A stretch of DNA of 64,000 nt from Arachnia propionica (GCF_003859805.1 NZ_RQZG01000006.1:122324-186323); one strand, 5' to 3'; counted from the stretch's first letter, positions 7,991 through 16,483 are shown. Numbers and translations: made by a program. Notes: generated by a model from the letters alone, not told the origin.

Positions 7991-8960
7991 GTTCGGCCTC
8001 GGTGTACTCCTGGCCGGCCAGGTCGGTCCAGGTGACGCGGCCGTCGCAGTCGTAGCGCACCGTCGGGGCGACCTTGACGAAACGCGAGTCGATCTCGACC
8101 CGGCACGGCTTGGTCTCGTCGGGTGCGTACTTCTCGATGGCCCTGGCCAGCACCAGGGCATCGATCGCCACGGGGTCGAAGGCGGGTCGGTTCGTGGTCT
8201 CGTTGCGTCGGGTGACGTAGACGGGAAGTGCGCCCATCCGGGAGCGTCGTTCCGTGACGCCGGAGGTGGGTGGAAGATCCACCCAGTAGCCCGCCTCGGG
8301 GGAGAACCCGACCTGGGTGGCGGCCCTGGCACCTGCCACCACCTCCTTCAGGCCCTGGGTGATGTCCGCGACGGAGTGGAACCCGAGTGTCCGGACCGCC
8401 TCACCCTTGCGGGTGAAGAACACGGTCTTGGTCTCCGGGCTGGTGGTGACGGTCATGTAGACCTCGCCGGGGCGGTACTCCACGACCTGGAGCACCTTCT
8501 CGCCCTTCGCGCCCAGCTCCTCCGCGGCCGCGAAGGTCGTCGCGATGTTGCCGAGGGGGAAGTCGGTGGGTTGGAAGGTGGTCTGTTCCAGGTATTTCAC
8601 GTCGGAGTCGACCTGGGAGATGGTGCCCTCCCGCCAGCGCAGGGTGACGGGGTGTTCGTCGCGATCCAGCAGGGTGATGGTGAGTTCGGTCTCGGAGACG
8701 TCCAGCTTGAGGGCGGGAAGGTTGCCGTAGAGCCCGGTGATGCGTTTCAGGACCACCTCGGCACCGCCGTGGGTGAGGTCCTTGGTCAGGGACAGTTTCA
8801 CCGGCAGTGAGGGGCTGGGCGACGGGGAGGCCGCAGGTGTGGAGGGTGTGGATGACGTGGGGGGAGCGGGTGTGGGAGAGTTGGAGTGCGTTGGTTCCGG
8901 GGCCTGCTGGGTGCACCCTGCGAGCAGCGCGAGCACCACGACGGTGGCGGTGCGGGACAT
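7983..8960 (-). CDS. Lipoprotein of unknown function
   Basis: 325 residues. Start ATG 8960 preferred (GGGGGTGAAG just upstream); a GTG at 8972 is possible. The signal sequence ends in the lipobox LLAGC (Cys17), so it should be lipid-anchored on the outer face of the membrane. A Ser/Pro/Thr-rich linker (about 18-55) follows, then a mixed alpha/beta domain without a family I recognise. Two late cysteines (in KPCRV and RYDCDG) are probably bridged. It ends convergently on the CoA transferase gene. Confidence 0.75.
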   Translation of the reverse strand: MSRTATVVVLALLAGCTQQAPEPTHSNSPTPAPPTSSTPSTPAASPSPSPSLPVKLSLTKDLTHGGAEVVLKRITGLYGNLPALKLDVSETELTITLLDRDEHPVTLRWREGTISQVDSDVKYLEQTTFQPTDFPLGNIATTFAAAEELGAKGEKVLQVVEYRPGEVYMTVTTSPETKTVFFTRKGEAVRTLGFHSVADITQGLKEVVAGARAATQVGFSPEAGYWVDLPPTSGVTERRSRMGALPVYVTRRNETTNRPAFDPVAIDALVLARAIEKYAPDETKPCRVEIDSRFVKVAPTVRYDCDGRVTWTDLAGQEYTEAELN

Positions 8961-9211
8961 CTTCACCCCCACATTCTAGGAGACCGCAGGGTCCTGACCT
9001 CCGGACGGCGAGGCGGTGTCGTCGTCCTTCCGGGCAGAGTAAGCCGAAGTCAGAGTGAGTTTGGAGGGTGACAAAAGGGGCCTTCCCGGTTCGGGGGCGT
9101 CCCGTGGAACGGGCGGATCGGTGTCGTTGTCGGCCGAACCGAGGATGGGTTTCCGGGTCCTGAATGAGCATCAACAGTGACCCCGACCTGAGTTCTCAAA
9201 GCCGGGTTGAT

Positions 9212-9217
9212 TAGGAT
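9212..9217 (+). promoter_or_regulatory. Leaderless -10 box, AlkD-like gene
   Basis: TAGGAT exactly six bases before the GTG at 9224. The rest of 8961-9211 shows no gene or clear element. Confidence 0.6.
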
Positions 9218-9223
9218 GGACGC

Positions 9224-9898
9224 GTGCTCCGACCTGTTCTTCCCGATGTGCTCGCCGAGTTGGAATCCCTTGCGGATCCCAAGGCATTGGCCGTCAATCG
9301 CCGTCATGGTGATGCCCATTCCGTGAACCTGACAAAGGTGCGTGGAATTGCGAAACAGCTCGGGGCTCAGCCGGAGTTGGCGCGGGCCCTGTGGGCCACG
9401 CGGCAGCCGAACGCCAGGCTGGTGGCTCTGCTCGTCGCCCGGCCGAAGCAGTTCACCGTCGCGGAGCTGGACCGATGGCTCCGGGAGGCCGCCACGAACA
9501 AGGAGACCGACTGGTTCGTCAGCTACTTGGCGGCGAAGTCGCGGCACGCCGAGGAGTTGCGCACGCGCTGGCTGGCAGACCCGGAGCCCCGCATCGCGGC
9601 GGCGGGGTGGGCGTTGACGACGGACCGGGTGGTGAAGAACCCGGAGGGTCTGGACCTGGCTGCGCTGCTGGATGTGATCGAGGCCGAGATGAAGGATGCC
9701 CCTGAGCGGTTGCAGTGGGCGATGAACACCTGTCTGGGCAACATCGGTATCGAGCACGAGTCCTACCGCGAGCGGGTGCTGGAGATCGGGGAGCGCCTCG
9801 AGGTGCTGAAGAACCATCCGACGTCGGGTGGCTGCATCTCCCCCTACGTCCCGGTCTGGGTGCCGGAGGTCGTCCAACGGCGCACCGGGAGGGCATGA
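9224..9898 (+). CDS. DNA alkylation repair protein (AlkD-like, HEAT-repeat)
   Basis: 224 residues, almost all helical with repeating HEAT-like units: ARALWATRQPNARLVALLVA, then LDRWLREAATNKETDWFVSY, then TRWLADPEPRIAAAGWALT. This order and size match the AlkD/PF08713 DNA glycosylase superfamily, which removes N3/N7-alkylpurines without base flipping. The WFVSY/LAAK block resembles the conserved Trp-Asp region of the family. Function on DNA is inferred from family only. Expression is probably from a leaderless promoter, and a hairpin begins at the stop codon. Confidence 0.8.
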   Translation: MLRPVLPDVLAELESLADPKALAVNRRHGDAHSVNLTKVRGIAKQLGAQPELARALWATRQPNARLVALLVARPKQFTVAELDRWLREAATNKETDWFVSYLAAKSRHAEELRTRWLADPEPRIAAAGWALTTDRVVKNPEGLDLAALLDVIEAEMKDAPERLQWAMNTCLGNIGIEHESYRERVLEIGERLEVLKNHPTSGGCISPYVPVWVPEVVQRRTGRA

Positions 9899-9936
9899 AA
9901 AGACCCGACCCACGAGGAGCCGGGTGAGTTTTCATG
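9894..9936. terminator. Terminator hairpin after the AlkD-like gene
   Basis: CATGAAAA (9894-9901) pairs with TTTTCATG (9929-9936), with an inner ACCCG/CGGGT stem. The right arm supplies the T-run, and the stop codon lies within the left arm. Confidence 0.65.
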
Positions 9937-10000
9937 AAGTCTATCGGGCTGTGTGGGGGGAGTCAACCTCACCTCCACGGAAGACGGTTGGGGTGTCTCC

Positions 10001-10565
10001 TCACCAGCCACGCGGCTTCCGCTGGTTTCCGCACGGATCAGGAAGTTGGCACGCTTGGTAGATCTGCTTCTGGATTTTCCACCACCAGTGCCTTCCCGCT
10101 CCGTCGGTGGGAGACCCCTGTAGGGCGCCAGCGGTGACCTTGTTCCGGGGGCTCACTGTGGCAACGGGGACCCGTTTGCGTGCTTGGCTGACAGGCCAGG
10201 CCAGGTCAGAGTCGTTGGAGATCACCATCGCTGCGTCAATGTTCTGCTCAAGGACGTCCAGTAGCAGGTGGGAGGCGACGTTCACGTTGCTTCCCTTCTC
10301 CTCCACATGCAGGTATTTGACGATGAAGCGTGCGTCTTCAACGAGGTTGTCGTGCGCGTCACGGACCTTCACGGGCCAGTCAGCGAGGACTGGTTGGGGT
10401 GGTCCAGCATGGTCAGAGGTTGCCAGTAAGGCAGTTTTTGTCCGAGTGACGTAACGCCCGTACTCGATCCAGTCCACCAAGCGGTGGTGTTCCAGAGCTT
10501 TGAGGTGGACGTCTTGGTCCCTGTGGGCCATGGGGTCGAGCATCAACGTGGACGCCGACTCTCAT
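10001..10565 (-). pseudogene. NYN-domain (PIN-like) ribonuclease, N-terminally deleted
   Basis: The ATG at 10565 encodes MRVGVHVDA, the typical start of NYN proteins, which normally continue VDGFNLYY. After nine residues the frame shifts. A second frame (open from 10546) then resumes far inside the protein at DQDVHLKALEHHRLVDWIEY and runs through VEDARFIVKYLHVEEKGSNV, HLLLDVLEQN, VISNDSDLAWPV and SPTDGAGRHWWWKI. About 55 residues between these parts, including one conserved acidic pocket residue region, are missing. Later acidic residues (D in KGSNVNVAS context is N; NDSD retained) remain. I read it as a disrupted RNase of the LabA/DUF88 group. A shortened protein starting at 10543 could still be made but would lack the active-site first strand. 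Confidence 0.65.
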
Positions 10566-10706
10566 CCCGCACGTCCATGTCATCCACGGTGGGAAACGAG
10601 GCGTGGTGGAGGTAGCTCCTGCCCGCCAGCGTCACGCTTTGAACTGGGGCCGCTGTAGGCCAGTGAGGCGAATGAGTGCAGGGAACCTGTGGGTTTTCAG
10701 CGCCAC

Positions 10707-11792
10707 TCACGCGGTGCGCATCACCGCCACCGGGTCCCGGTTCGCTGCGAGCACCGCGGGTGGGATCGCCGCCAGCAGGGTGGTCAGGCAGGCCAGCACC
10801 GCGACGGCGAGGGCGAAGTCCAGGCCCGGGACCTGACCCCACAGCGCCCCCAACCCCACCCCGAGGGTCATCCCGCCGAGCGCCCCGATCCCTGCCGGGA
10901 CGGCGGTGCGCAGCGCAACCAGGGCGACGAGATCAGCGCGGGTGATGCCGAGGGTGCGCCGTCGGCCGAGGTCACGGCGTCGGATCAGGACATCGGCCAG
11001 CACCACGACAGCGACGAAGAACCCCCCGGCCCCGAGGATCAACAACAGTAGCGAGCGCCCGAACCCGGTGATCTGCCGCTCCACGAGCTGCCCGGCCGCG
11101 GCCGCAGCCAGCGGGGAGTCCACACTGAGCTTGTTCGCCCCCGCGGCCACGATGCCAAGAGCCGCATTCTGGGTGGCGGCGGTGACCTCGATGCCTGCTG
11201 AGAGGGTCTTCACCTGACGCAGCGGCTGGTCGTCGGTCACCGTGGTCACGGCCATGCTCGCCAACTCCTGAAAAGGCGCCTGAGGAGTGAACGACCCGAC
11301 GATGGCCCATTGGCGGCCGTTCGGGCCGTTCAGGAAGCCGACGGGCTCGGCCAGGCCGAGCCTGCGCTGCACCTCGATGGATACCACGGCCTCCCCGGGG
11401 GTGCGGGGCAGGCGGCCACGGGTGAGGGTGACGGCACGTTCGATGTCGCCGACGAGCCCGACCAGCGCCACCTTGGGTTCCCCCACCGCGCCGTTGACCA
11501 CATCGACGGGGGTGTTGCTGCCGACCACCGCCTCGACGGTGGACAGGTTACGCAGCACGGCCACGGCGGCGGGGCTCAACGTCTTGGAGCCGTTGACATC
11601 GGTCACGGTCAGGGTGCGGGCGTTCGGGCCTGCCAGGTCGCGGGCCAGATCGGCCTCAAGTGCCGCCTGGCGTCCGACGGTGACGAGGGCGACGCACGCC
11701 GTCGCCGCAACGACGAGGGCCACGAGGGCGCTGGGGACGGGGGAGCAGCGGGCGGCGGTGAAGGCCTCGCGGAGCAGATCGACGGGTCTCAC
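10707..11792 (-). CDS. FtsX-like ABC transporter permease (last gene of the peptide/lipoprotein operon)
   Basis: 361 residues. One N-terminal helix (about 21-42) is followed by an extracellular MacB-like domain of about 200 residues, and three helices lie in the last 120 residues with the cytoplasmic block RRRDLGRRRTLGITRADL between the first two. It ends with the family tail ANRDPVAVMRTA. This is half the size of a classical eight-helix permease, so it should act as a dimer with the adjoining ATPase. It overlaps the ATPase stop by four bases. Together with the adaptor upstream it forms a MacAB-like complex in a Gram-positive envelope. Confidence 0.85.
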   Translation of the reverse strand: MRPVDLLREAFTAARCSPVPSALVALVVAATACVALVTVGRQAALEADLARDLAGPNARTLTVTDVNGSKTLSPAAVAVLRNLSTVEAVVGSNTPVDVVNGAVGEPKVALVGLVGDIERAVTLTRGRLPRTPGEAVVSIEVQRRLGLAEPVGFLNGPNGRQWAIVGSFTPQAPFQELASMAVTTVTDDQPLRQVKTLSAGIEVTAATQNAALGIVAAGANKLSVDSPLAAAAAGQLVERQITGFGRSLLLLILGAGGFFVAVVVLADVLIRRRDLGRRRTLGITRADLVALVALRTAVPAGIGALGGMTLGVGLGALWGQVPGLDFALAVAVLACLTTLLAAIPPAVLAANRDPVAVMRTA

Positions 11793-12430
11793 AGGCTCAG
11801 CACCTCGTCGGCTCGCGCCACGACGCTGGGGTCGTGGGTGGCGACCACCACGGTACGGCCCTCCCCGGCGGCCTCGGCGAGGGCGTCGAGGACCAGCGTG
11901 GAGTTGTCCGGGTCGAGGTTTCCGGTGGGTTCGTCGGCCAGCACGATGTCGGGGGAGTTGACCAGGGCGCGGCAGATCGCCACGCGCTGTGCCTGGCCAC
12001 CGGAGATCTGGCCGGGGCGGTGGTCGGCGCGCTCTGCCAGGCCGAACCGGGTGAGCAGGTCACGGGCGCGGGTGCGCAACTCATCGCGGTCGGCCCCGGC
12101 GTAGAGGCCGGGCTCGGTCACCGAGTCGAGGATGATGCGTGATGGGTCCAGCTCGGAGTCCTGGAAGACGAAGCCGATGCGGGTGGCCCGCAGCCGTGCC
12201 CGCTGGTGGTCGGGCAGGGTGGAGGCCACGTCGTCGCCGATGGTGACGGTGCCCGCGGAAGGGGTGAGCATGAGCCCGAGCACGTACAGCAGTGTGGACT
12301 TGCCGCGCCCTGATGCCCCGGTCAGCGCGGTGACCGCACCCGGGGTGAACCGGTGGCTCAGGCCGTCGAAGAGTTCGGTCTGTCCCTTGGCGTAGGCGAA
12401 GCGCAGATCATCGACGTTGAGGGTGGTCAT
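11789..12430 (-). CDS. ABC transporter ATP-binding protein (MacB/LolD-like)
   Basis: 213 residues. Start ATG 12430 overlaps the stop of the adaptor gene (ATGA), indicating translational coupling; the longer open frame lies inside the adaptor gene. Walker A is GASGRGKST (the usual GPSGSGKS with substitutions that keep the K-S/T), signature ISGGQAQR, Walker B VLADEPT, H-loop ATHDP. It should energise the FtsX-like permease directly downstream. All catalytic motifs are intact. Confidence 0.9.
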   Translation of the reverse strand: MTTLNVDDLRFAYAKGQTELFDGLSHRFTPGAVTALTGASGRGKSTLLYVLGLMLTPSAGTVTIGDDVASTLPDHQRARLRATRIGFVFQDSELDPSRIILDSVTEPGLYAGADRDELRTRARDLLTRFGLAERADHRPGQISGGQAQRVAICRALVNSPDIVLADEPTGNLDPDNSTLVLDALAEAAGEGRTVVVATHDPSVVARADEVLSL

Positions 12431-13488
12431 GAGGGCGAGGCCTCCGGGGTCGGGTTGGACGACCCGAGGACCCGCACCTGCTCGCCCGGGTTCACCCCGT
12501 CGACGACGGTGAGCCCCTCGGCGACGGTGCGGATGGTGACGGTGCGTTGTTCGTCGCCGCTGCTCGTCACGACGGTGACGGTGGTGGTGGCATCCGGCTG
12601 GGTGGTGAGAGCGGCGACGGGGACGACCGGCCCGGTCTCCGGCGGGATGATCTGGACGTCGGTGAGGAGGTTGGCCTTGCCGGGTAGCGCGGCGCACTGG
12701 TCACCGCACAGCAGGGTGCCGTCCTGGGCGGTGATGGGGACGCTCACGCCCTGGTCGTTCGGGATGTGCTCGCCGGTGATTCCTTCCCAGGCGTGGTCAC
12801 CGTGGCGGACCTTCACGGTGGTCTGGGGTGGTACGAGTTCGGCCTGCTGTGGGGTGAGCACCATCGCGAAGGTGGGGTCGCCGCTCATGGCGCGCACGAC
12901 GACCTCACCTCCTGCCACGGGGGCGCCGGGCCACAGGATGGAGGTGTCGAGGCTGACCTGGGTGGGCAGGGTCGGTACGGCCACCAGCTCCCCCAGGTTC
13001 ATGGTGCCGGTCTCGGGTTGACCGGCGGCCTTCTGCCAGGCCCGCATCGCGGCCGTGGTGGAGGAGCGCCACTGCCCGTCGGGGGCCTCGGTGGTGTGCC
13101 CGGCTACGACGAGGGCCGCCTGCACCTGAGCCACGTCAGGGCCGCTGTCGCCCTCACCCAAGGGCCGGTGGAAGGGGGTGGTGCCTGCGATGACCCGCAC
13201 CGCCACCCCGTTGACGGCGTAGAGGACGTCGCCGTTGGTCACCTCGCCTCCGGGGCCAACGGAGGTGACGGTGCCGTCGAGTCGGTTGACTGCGGCCGGG
13301 GCGCTGGCGCGTTCAACGGTGGTGCTGAGGGTCAGCACCCGGCCGAGTTCCTTCTCCACCACCTCGACGGTCACCGACGAGTCGTCGGCCTGGCCGGTGG
13401 CCTGGGGCGGGGCCAGAGTGACCCGCCCGGCCCAGAAACCGGCTGCCGCTGCCAGCGCGACAGCTCCGGCAAAGATGGCCTTCTTCAT
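12427..13488 (-). CDS. Membrane-anchored efflux adaptor with peptidoglycan-binding domain
   Basis: 353 residues. An uncleaved-looking N-terminal anchor (about 3-22) is followed by a barrel-sandwich/HlyD-type segment (LDGTVTSVGPGGEVTNGDVL). Inserted at about 108-156 is a PG_binding_1 domain (GDSGPDVAQVQAALVVAGH to AMRAWQKAAG), with beta-rich adaptor domains to the end. Such adaptors replace the MacA tip in Gram-positives and would hold the complex to the wall. A short Cys pair (LLCGDQCA) sits in the beta domain. It is placed immediately after the second lipoprotein stop with no gap, and the ATPase overlaps its stop. Confidence 0.85.
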   Translation of the reverse strand: MKKAIFAGAVALAAAAGFWAGRVTLAPPQATGQADDSSVTVEVVEKELGRVLTLSTTVERASAPAAVNRLDGTVTSVGPGGEVTNGDVLYAVNGVAVRVIAGTTPFHRPLGEGDSGPDVAQVQAALVVAGHTTEAPDGQWRSSTTAAMRAWQKAAGQPETGTMNLGELVAVPTLPTQVSLDTSILWPGAPVAGGEVVVRAMSGDPTFAMVLTPQQAELVPPQTTVKVRHGDHAWEGITGEHIPNDQGVSVPITAQDGTLLCGDQCAALPGKANLLTDVQIIPPETGPVVPVAALTTQPDATTTVTVVTSSGDEQRTVTIRTVAEGLTVVDGVNPGEQVRVLGSSNPTPEASPS

Positions 13489-14178
13489 TCATCCTCCATA
13501 CAGGGCTTTGTCCGGTGGGAGTTCAGGGCAGGCCTCGGCAACATCTTTGGGAGGCACCGTGGTCTCGGAATAGGGCCACCAAGGGGCACTGTCCGTGCCG
13601 CTGAAGGTTGCGATGTAGACGTCGCGGGTGGGTTTGTCCTTCTCGTTGACGGGCTGGTCGTGGGCTTTCATGCAGGGGATGTAGTACTGGGTGAAGTAGT
13701 CGTAGAGTAGACCCGCTTGTTCATCAGTGTATTCGCCGTGGAAACGGGGGTCCAAGGTGTACTGTGCTTCACACACGTACCAAGCGATGTCAAGAGATTG
13801 TTCTTGCTCCTTGGGAGGGCTCCCGCTCGAGAAGGCTACTCCGAGTGTGTCTGGTTCGGCTGGAAAGCCACGCTCAGTGAGGCATTGCGCCATCGTTTCG
13901 GAGTATTCCTTGGTGCCGTTCACCCAGCGGATCAGTTGCACATCGCCTGGCGGGCCGTCGCTGGGCTCCAAGCGTTTCAGGTACTCGGTTCGGGCGGCCC
14001 AGCGTTCTTCCTCGGTGTAGGTCTTGGGGGTGATCTTCACGGTTGGTTCCCACAGGTTGGGGTCCCAGGTCTGGGGTGCGGTGGCGCTGGGGGCGCTGGC
14101 TTCTGGTGGGGGTGTGCAGCTGGTCAGGGCGAGGGTGCATGCGCCTGCGAGGAGGGCGGCGAGGTGGATCCTGGTCAT
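13489..14178 (-). CDS. Lipoprotein B, paralogue of the neighbouring lipoprotein A
   Basis: 229 residues. The signal peptide ends in the lipobox LTSC (Cys21); the mature start is Pro/Ala/Ser-rich, then WDPNLWEP. Shared with lipoprotein A: KTYTEEERWA, a QCLTERGFPAE block, AWYVC, YDYFTQ-YIPCMKAHDQPVNE, KPTRDVYIAT, and the identical C-terminus PELPPDKALYGG. Four conserved mature cysteines probably form two disulfides. I do not recognise the family. The arrangement suggests an accessory or immunity protein for the peptide and exporter of this operon. One base separates it from lipoprotein A. Confidence 0.75.
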   Translation of the reverse strand: MTRIHLAALLAGACTLALTSCTPPPEASAPSATAPQTWDPNLWEPTVKITPKTYTEEERWAARTEYLKRLEPSDGPPGDVQLIRWVNGTKEYSETMAQCLTERGFPAEPDTLGVAFSSGSPPKEQEQSLDIAWYVCEAQYTLDPRFHGEYTDEQAGLLYDYFTQYYIPCMKAHDQPVNEKDKPTRDVYIATFSGTDSAPWWPYSETTVPPKDVAEACPELPPDKALYGG

Positions 14179-14179
14179 G

Positions 14180-14875
14180 TCAGCCGCCGTAGAGTGCTTT
14201 GTCCGGCGGGAGTTCAGGACAGGCCTTTTTCACGTGTTGGGGTACCACTGCGACTGGGTAGGGCCACCAGGGGTCTGCGTCCTCGTCATTGTATGTGGCG
14301 ATGTAGACGTCGCGGGTGGGTTTGTTCTTCTCGTTGACGGGCTGGTCGTGGGCTTTCATGCAGGGGATGTAGTGCTGAGTGAAGTAGTCGTAGACCACTC
14401 CTAGTTGTTCTTCATTCCAGTCGTCGTGGTAGCGGGGGTCCAAGCTGTATTCTGCTTGACAGACGTACCAAGCGATTTCGAGGGCATCATCTTGTTCTTC
14501 AGGTGATCCGCCATTCGGGAAGATGACACCTCTGGAGTCCACCTCGGCCTCGGCGGGGAAGCCTCGCTCGGTGAGGCACTGGGCAACCGTGGTCCAGTGC
14601 TCGGCAGGGCCTTCGGTCCATCGGATCAGTTCCACCCCGGGCACGGGGCTGTTCTTCGGCTCATCGTGTTTCAGCAACTCTGCGCGGAGGGCCCAGCGTT
14701 CTTCCTCGGTGTAGGTCTTGAGGGTGACCTTGACTGGCGGTTCCCATGCGTTGGGGTCCCAGGCCTGGGGTGTGGTGGCGGTGCTGCTGGGGGCAGCGGC
14801 CTGTGGGGGTGCGCAGCTGATTAGGCCGAGGCTGCACACCCCCAGCGGGAGGGTCAAGAAGGTGGATGCTCTCAT
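14180..14875 (-). CDS. Lipoprotein A, tandem paralogue of lipoprotein B
   Basis: 231 residues with lipobox LISC (Cys21). It can be aligned end to end with lipoprotein B, highest in the last 70 residues (HDQPVNEKNKPTRDVYIAT and the identical PELPPDKALYGG tail), lower in the first 100 (EELLKHDEP versus EYLKRLEP types of change). Its ATG overlaps the stop of the secreted-peptide gene (ATGA), so the two are translationally coupled. The duplication with divergence in the N-terminal half suggests two related ligands or a heterodimer. No known family assigned. Confidence 0.75.
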   Translation of the reverse strand: MRASTFLTLPLGVCSLGLISCAPPQAAAPSSTATTPQAWDPNAWEPPVKVTLKTYTEEERWALRAELLKHDEPKNSPVPGVELIRWTEGPAEHWTTVAQCLTERGFPAEAEVDSRGVIFPNGGSPEEQDDALEIAWYVCQAEYSLDPRYHDDWNEEQLGVVYDYFTQHYIPCMKAHDQPVNEKNKPTRDVYIATYNDEDADPWWPYPVAVVPQHVKKACPELPPDKALYGG

Positions 14876-15183
14876 TCGTAGACGATGCAGGTGCCACGAG
14901 TCTTGTGCGCCTCAAGGGTCTGCGCGCTGACCGACCAGTTGGTACTGCGGTAGTTCGACTTGACTGTCTTGGAGCGGGCGTAACCTCGGTAGAACTGGTG
15001 CCCACCGAGTTTTATGATCATGAGATCGTAGCGGCCGTATTTTGCTCCATGGACGCCAGCGGTGGTGTTGTTGTAGCAGTTGATTCGGCCTGATGTGTAT
15101 GCAGCTTCAGCCGGTGTCACCGTCAGTGAGCCGAACAGCATGGCGGCTGCCGCGAGGGCGATGAGTCGCTTCTTCGTCTTCAT
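14872..15183 (-). CDS. Small secreted two-cysteine peptide heading the exporter operon
   Basis: 103 residues from ATG 15183 (AAAGGAG nine bases upstream; TTG 15189 is an alternative). A clear Sec signal (KTKKR, hydrophobic core, cleavage after PAEA about residue 28) leaves a basic, Tyr/Asn/Ser/Thr-rich mature peptide of about 75 residues. It has one Cys near each end (RINCYN and RGTCIVYE), likely one disulfide. It does not show the HGSTV signature of lactococcin 972 peptides. As first gene of a coupled operon with two lipoproteins and a tripartite ABC exporter it could be a bacteriocin, a signalling peptide or an envelope-stress factor. Function unknown. Confidence 0.75.
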   Translation of the reverse strand: MKTKKRLIALAAAAMLFGSLTVTPAEAAYTSGRINCYNNTTAGVHGAKYGRYDLMIIKLGGHQFYRGYARSKTVKSNYRSTNWSVSAQTLEAHKTRGTCIVYE

Positions 15184-15216
15184 CACCAATCACTCCTTTG
15201 GTAGTTGGGTGGCAGC

Positions 15217-15222
15217 AGCGTA
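15217..15222 (-). promoter_or_regulatory. -10 box of the peptide/lipoprotein/exporter operon
   Basis: TACGCT read on the minus strand, about 33 bases before the ATG, leaving a leader with the AAAGGAG ribosome site. No convincing -35. Confidence 0.4.
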
Positions 15223-15249
15223 GCAGCCCGTGACTCCCCGGGGAAGAGG

Positions 15250-15286
15250 TTTCGGCGAAGAAGTGCCGAAGTCTACCCGAAAGTTA
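15250..15286 (-). promoter_or_regulatory. TAACTTTCG / GCCGAAA element upstream of the secreted-peptide operon
   Basis: On the minus strand TAACTTTCG (15286-15278) is followed 21 bases later by GCCGAAA (15256-15250). The same two words, in the same order, precede the secreted-protein gene at 60696, and both words occur before the adhesin gene at 37188. This copy lies partly in the 3' end of the upstream Nudix gene and matches less fully than the other two. Confidence 0.35.
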
Positions 15287-15830
15287 CGTTTTCCCGCGTT
15301 GACAAGGGTTTTTGCCCTCTGGTCTCCGGTTGGGAAGATGCCTGTCTGGTGGTGATGAGGCGGGGCTGGGCCGGTGGATCGAGCAGCTCGGTGGCGTAGA
15401 AGGCCGGGTAGGCGGGGCGGTCCTGGCCGTAGCGGCTGAGCGGTACCCAGACCGGCTGCTCCCGTCGCCCGTCCGTCGTCACTCCGCCCGGCCGGATCGG
15501 CTGTGCGGGGTCGAAGGTCATGAGGAAGTGGAAGGAGACCTCATGGCAGGCCCGGCCCACCAGCAGCGGGGAATGCTCGTCGGTGAAGAAGTTCTGGTGG
15601 ATGAACAACAGCCGGTCGATACCGTAGTCAACTCCCAGCTCCTCGCGCACCTCACGGATCACGGCCTCCTCGATGGTCTCCCCGTGCTGCACCCCGCCGC
15701 CGATCGTGTACAGGTACGGATCGGTCTGGTTGCTCATCATGAGCACCGAGCCCTCGTGGAGGATGACGGCGACGGCGCGCAGCCGGAACCAGCGCGCGCC
15801 GTCGTCGAAACCGCAGTCGACCTCAGCCAC
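15273..15830 (-). CDS. Nudix hydrolase
   Basis: 185 residues. The complete Nudix box [23 protein letters not shown] is at about 46-68 (residues G, E, RE and EE in place). The N-terminal strand block [12 protein letters not shown] and the [11 protein letters not shown] lead-in are typical of ADP-ribose/NTP-type members. The last 25 residues after the fold ([11 protein letters not shown] and on) are polar and probably disordered. The 5' end overlaps the 3' end of msrA by eight bases, so the two are likely co-transcribed. Substrate unknown. Confidence 0.85.
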   Translation of the reverse strand: MAEVDCGFDDGARWFRLRAVAVILHEGSVLMMSNQTDPYLYTIGGGVQHGETIEEAVIREVREELGVDYGIDRLLFIHQNFFTDEHSPLLVGRACHEVSFHFLMTFDPAQPIRPGGVTTDGRREQPVWVPLSRYGQDRPAYPAFYATELLDPPAQPRLITTRQASSQPETRGQKPLSTRENVTFG

Positions 15831-16476
15831 ACCGCACGCCCGTGGCGTGGTTCGGGCAGTACCCGCCCGGGTTCTTGTGGAGGTACTGCTGATGCTCCTC
15901 CTCCGCCGGGTAGAAGACCGCGCCCGGGGTGATCTCGGTGGTGATCCGGCCGTAGCCCGACTCCGTCATCCGGGCCTGGAAGGCGTCACGCGACGAGGTG
16001 GCGGCGGCCAGCTGGGCTTCGTCGGTGGGGAAGATGGCGGAGCGGTACTGGGTGCCGACGTCGTTGCCCTGCCGGAATCCCTGGGTGGGGTCGTGGTTCT
16101 CCCAGAACAACCTCAGCAGGTCGTCGTAGCTGATCCGCGCCGGGTCGAAGACCACCTGCACGGTCTCGGTGTGACCGGTCTGGCCCGTGCAGGTCTCCCG
16201 GTACGTCGGGTTGGGGGTGATGCCACCCATGAACCCGACGGCGGTGTTGACCACACCGTCGGTCTCCCAGAACAGCCGCTCCTCGCCCCAGTAGCAGCCC
16301 ATCGCGAAGTGGGCCACCTCGCAGCCCTCGGGCACCTCGTCGAGCGGCAGACCGAGCACGGCGTGCCGGGGGATCGGGTCCAGGATCGGCTGATCGCGCC
16401 CGGGCAGGGCCTGCTCCGGGGTCACCAGCTGCGGGTTGAGCCTGCGTCGAAGAAAACCAGCCACGTCAATGTCCAT
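15823..16476 (-). CDS. msrA: Peptide-methionine (S)-S-oxide reductase
   Basis: 217 residues from ATG 16476, chosen because a TACTCT box stands seven bases upstream. The catalytic motif GCYWG(E) is near residue 60. MsrA blocks [21 protein letters not shown], then [10 protein letters not shown] and YRSAIF, and the resolving-cysteine tail [13 protein letters not shown] are all present. It reduces the S-epimer of methionine sulfoxide in proteins and free Met using thioredoxin. The first 40 residues (PEQALPGRD) form the extension usual in actinobacterial MsrA. The Nudix gene overlaps its end. Confidence 0.95.
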   Translation of the reverse strand: MDIDVAGFLRRRLNPQLVTPEQALPGRDQPILDPIPRHAVLGLPLDEVPEGCEVAHFAMGCYWGEERLFWETDGVVNTAVGFMGGITPNPTYRETCTGQTGHTETVQVVFDPARISYDDLLRLFWENHDPTQGFRQGNDVGTQYRSAIFPTDEAQLAAATSSRDAFQARMTESGYGRITTEITPGAVFYPAEEEHQQYLHKNPGGYCPNHATGVRCG

Positions 16477-16483
16477 GGGGACA

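Noticed and set aside
14872..15183. Second lactococcin 972 peptide
   Set aside because: Size and signal peptide fit, but the HGSTV core and aromatic tail pattern are missing, so I left the family open.
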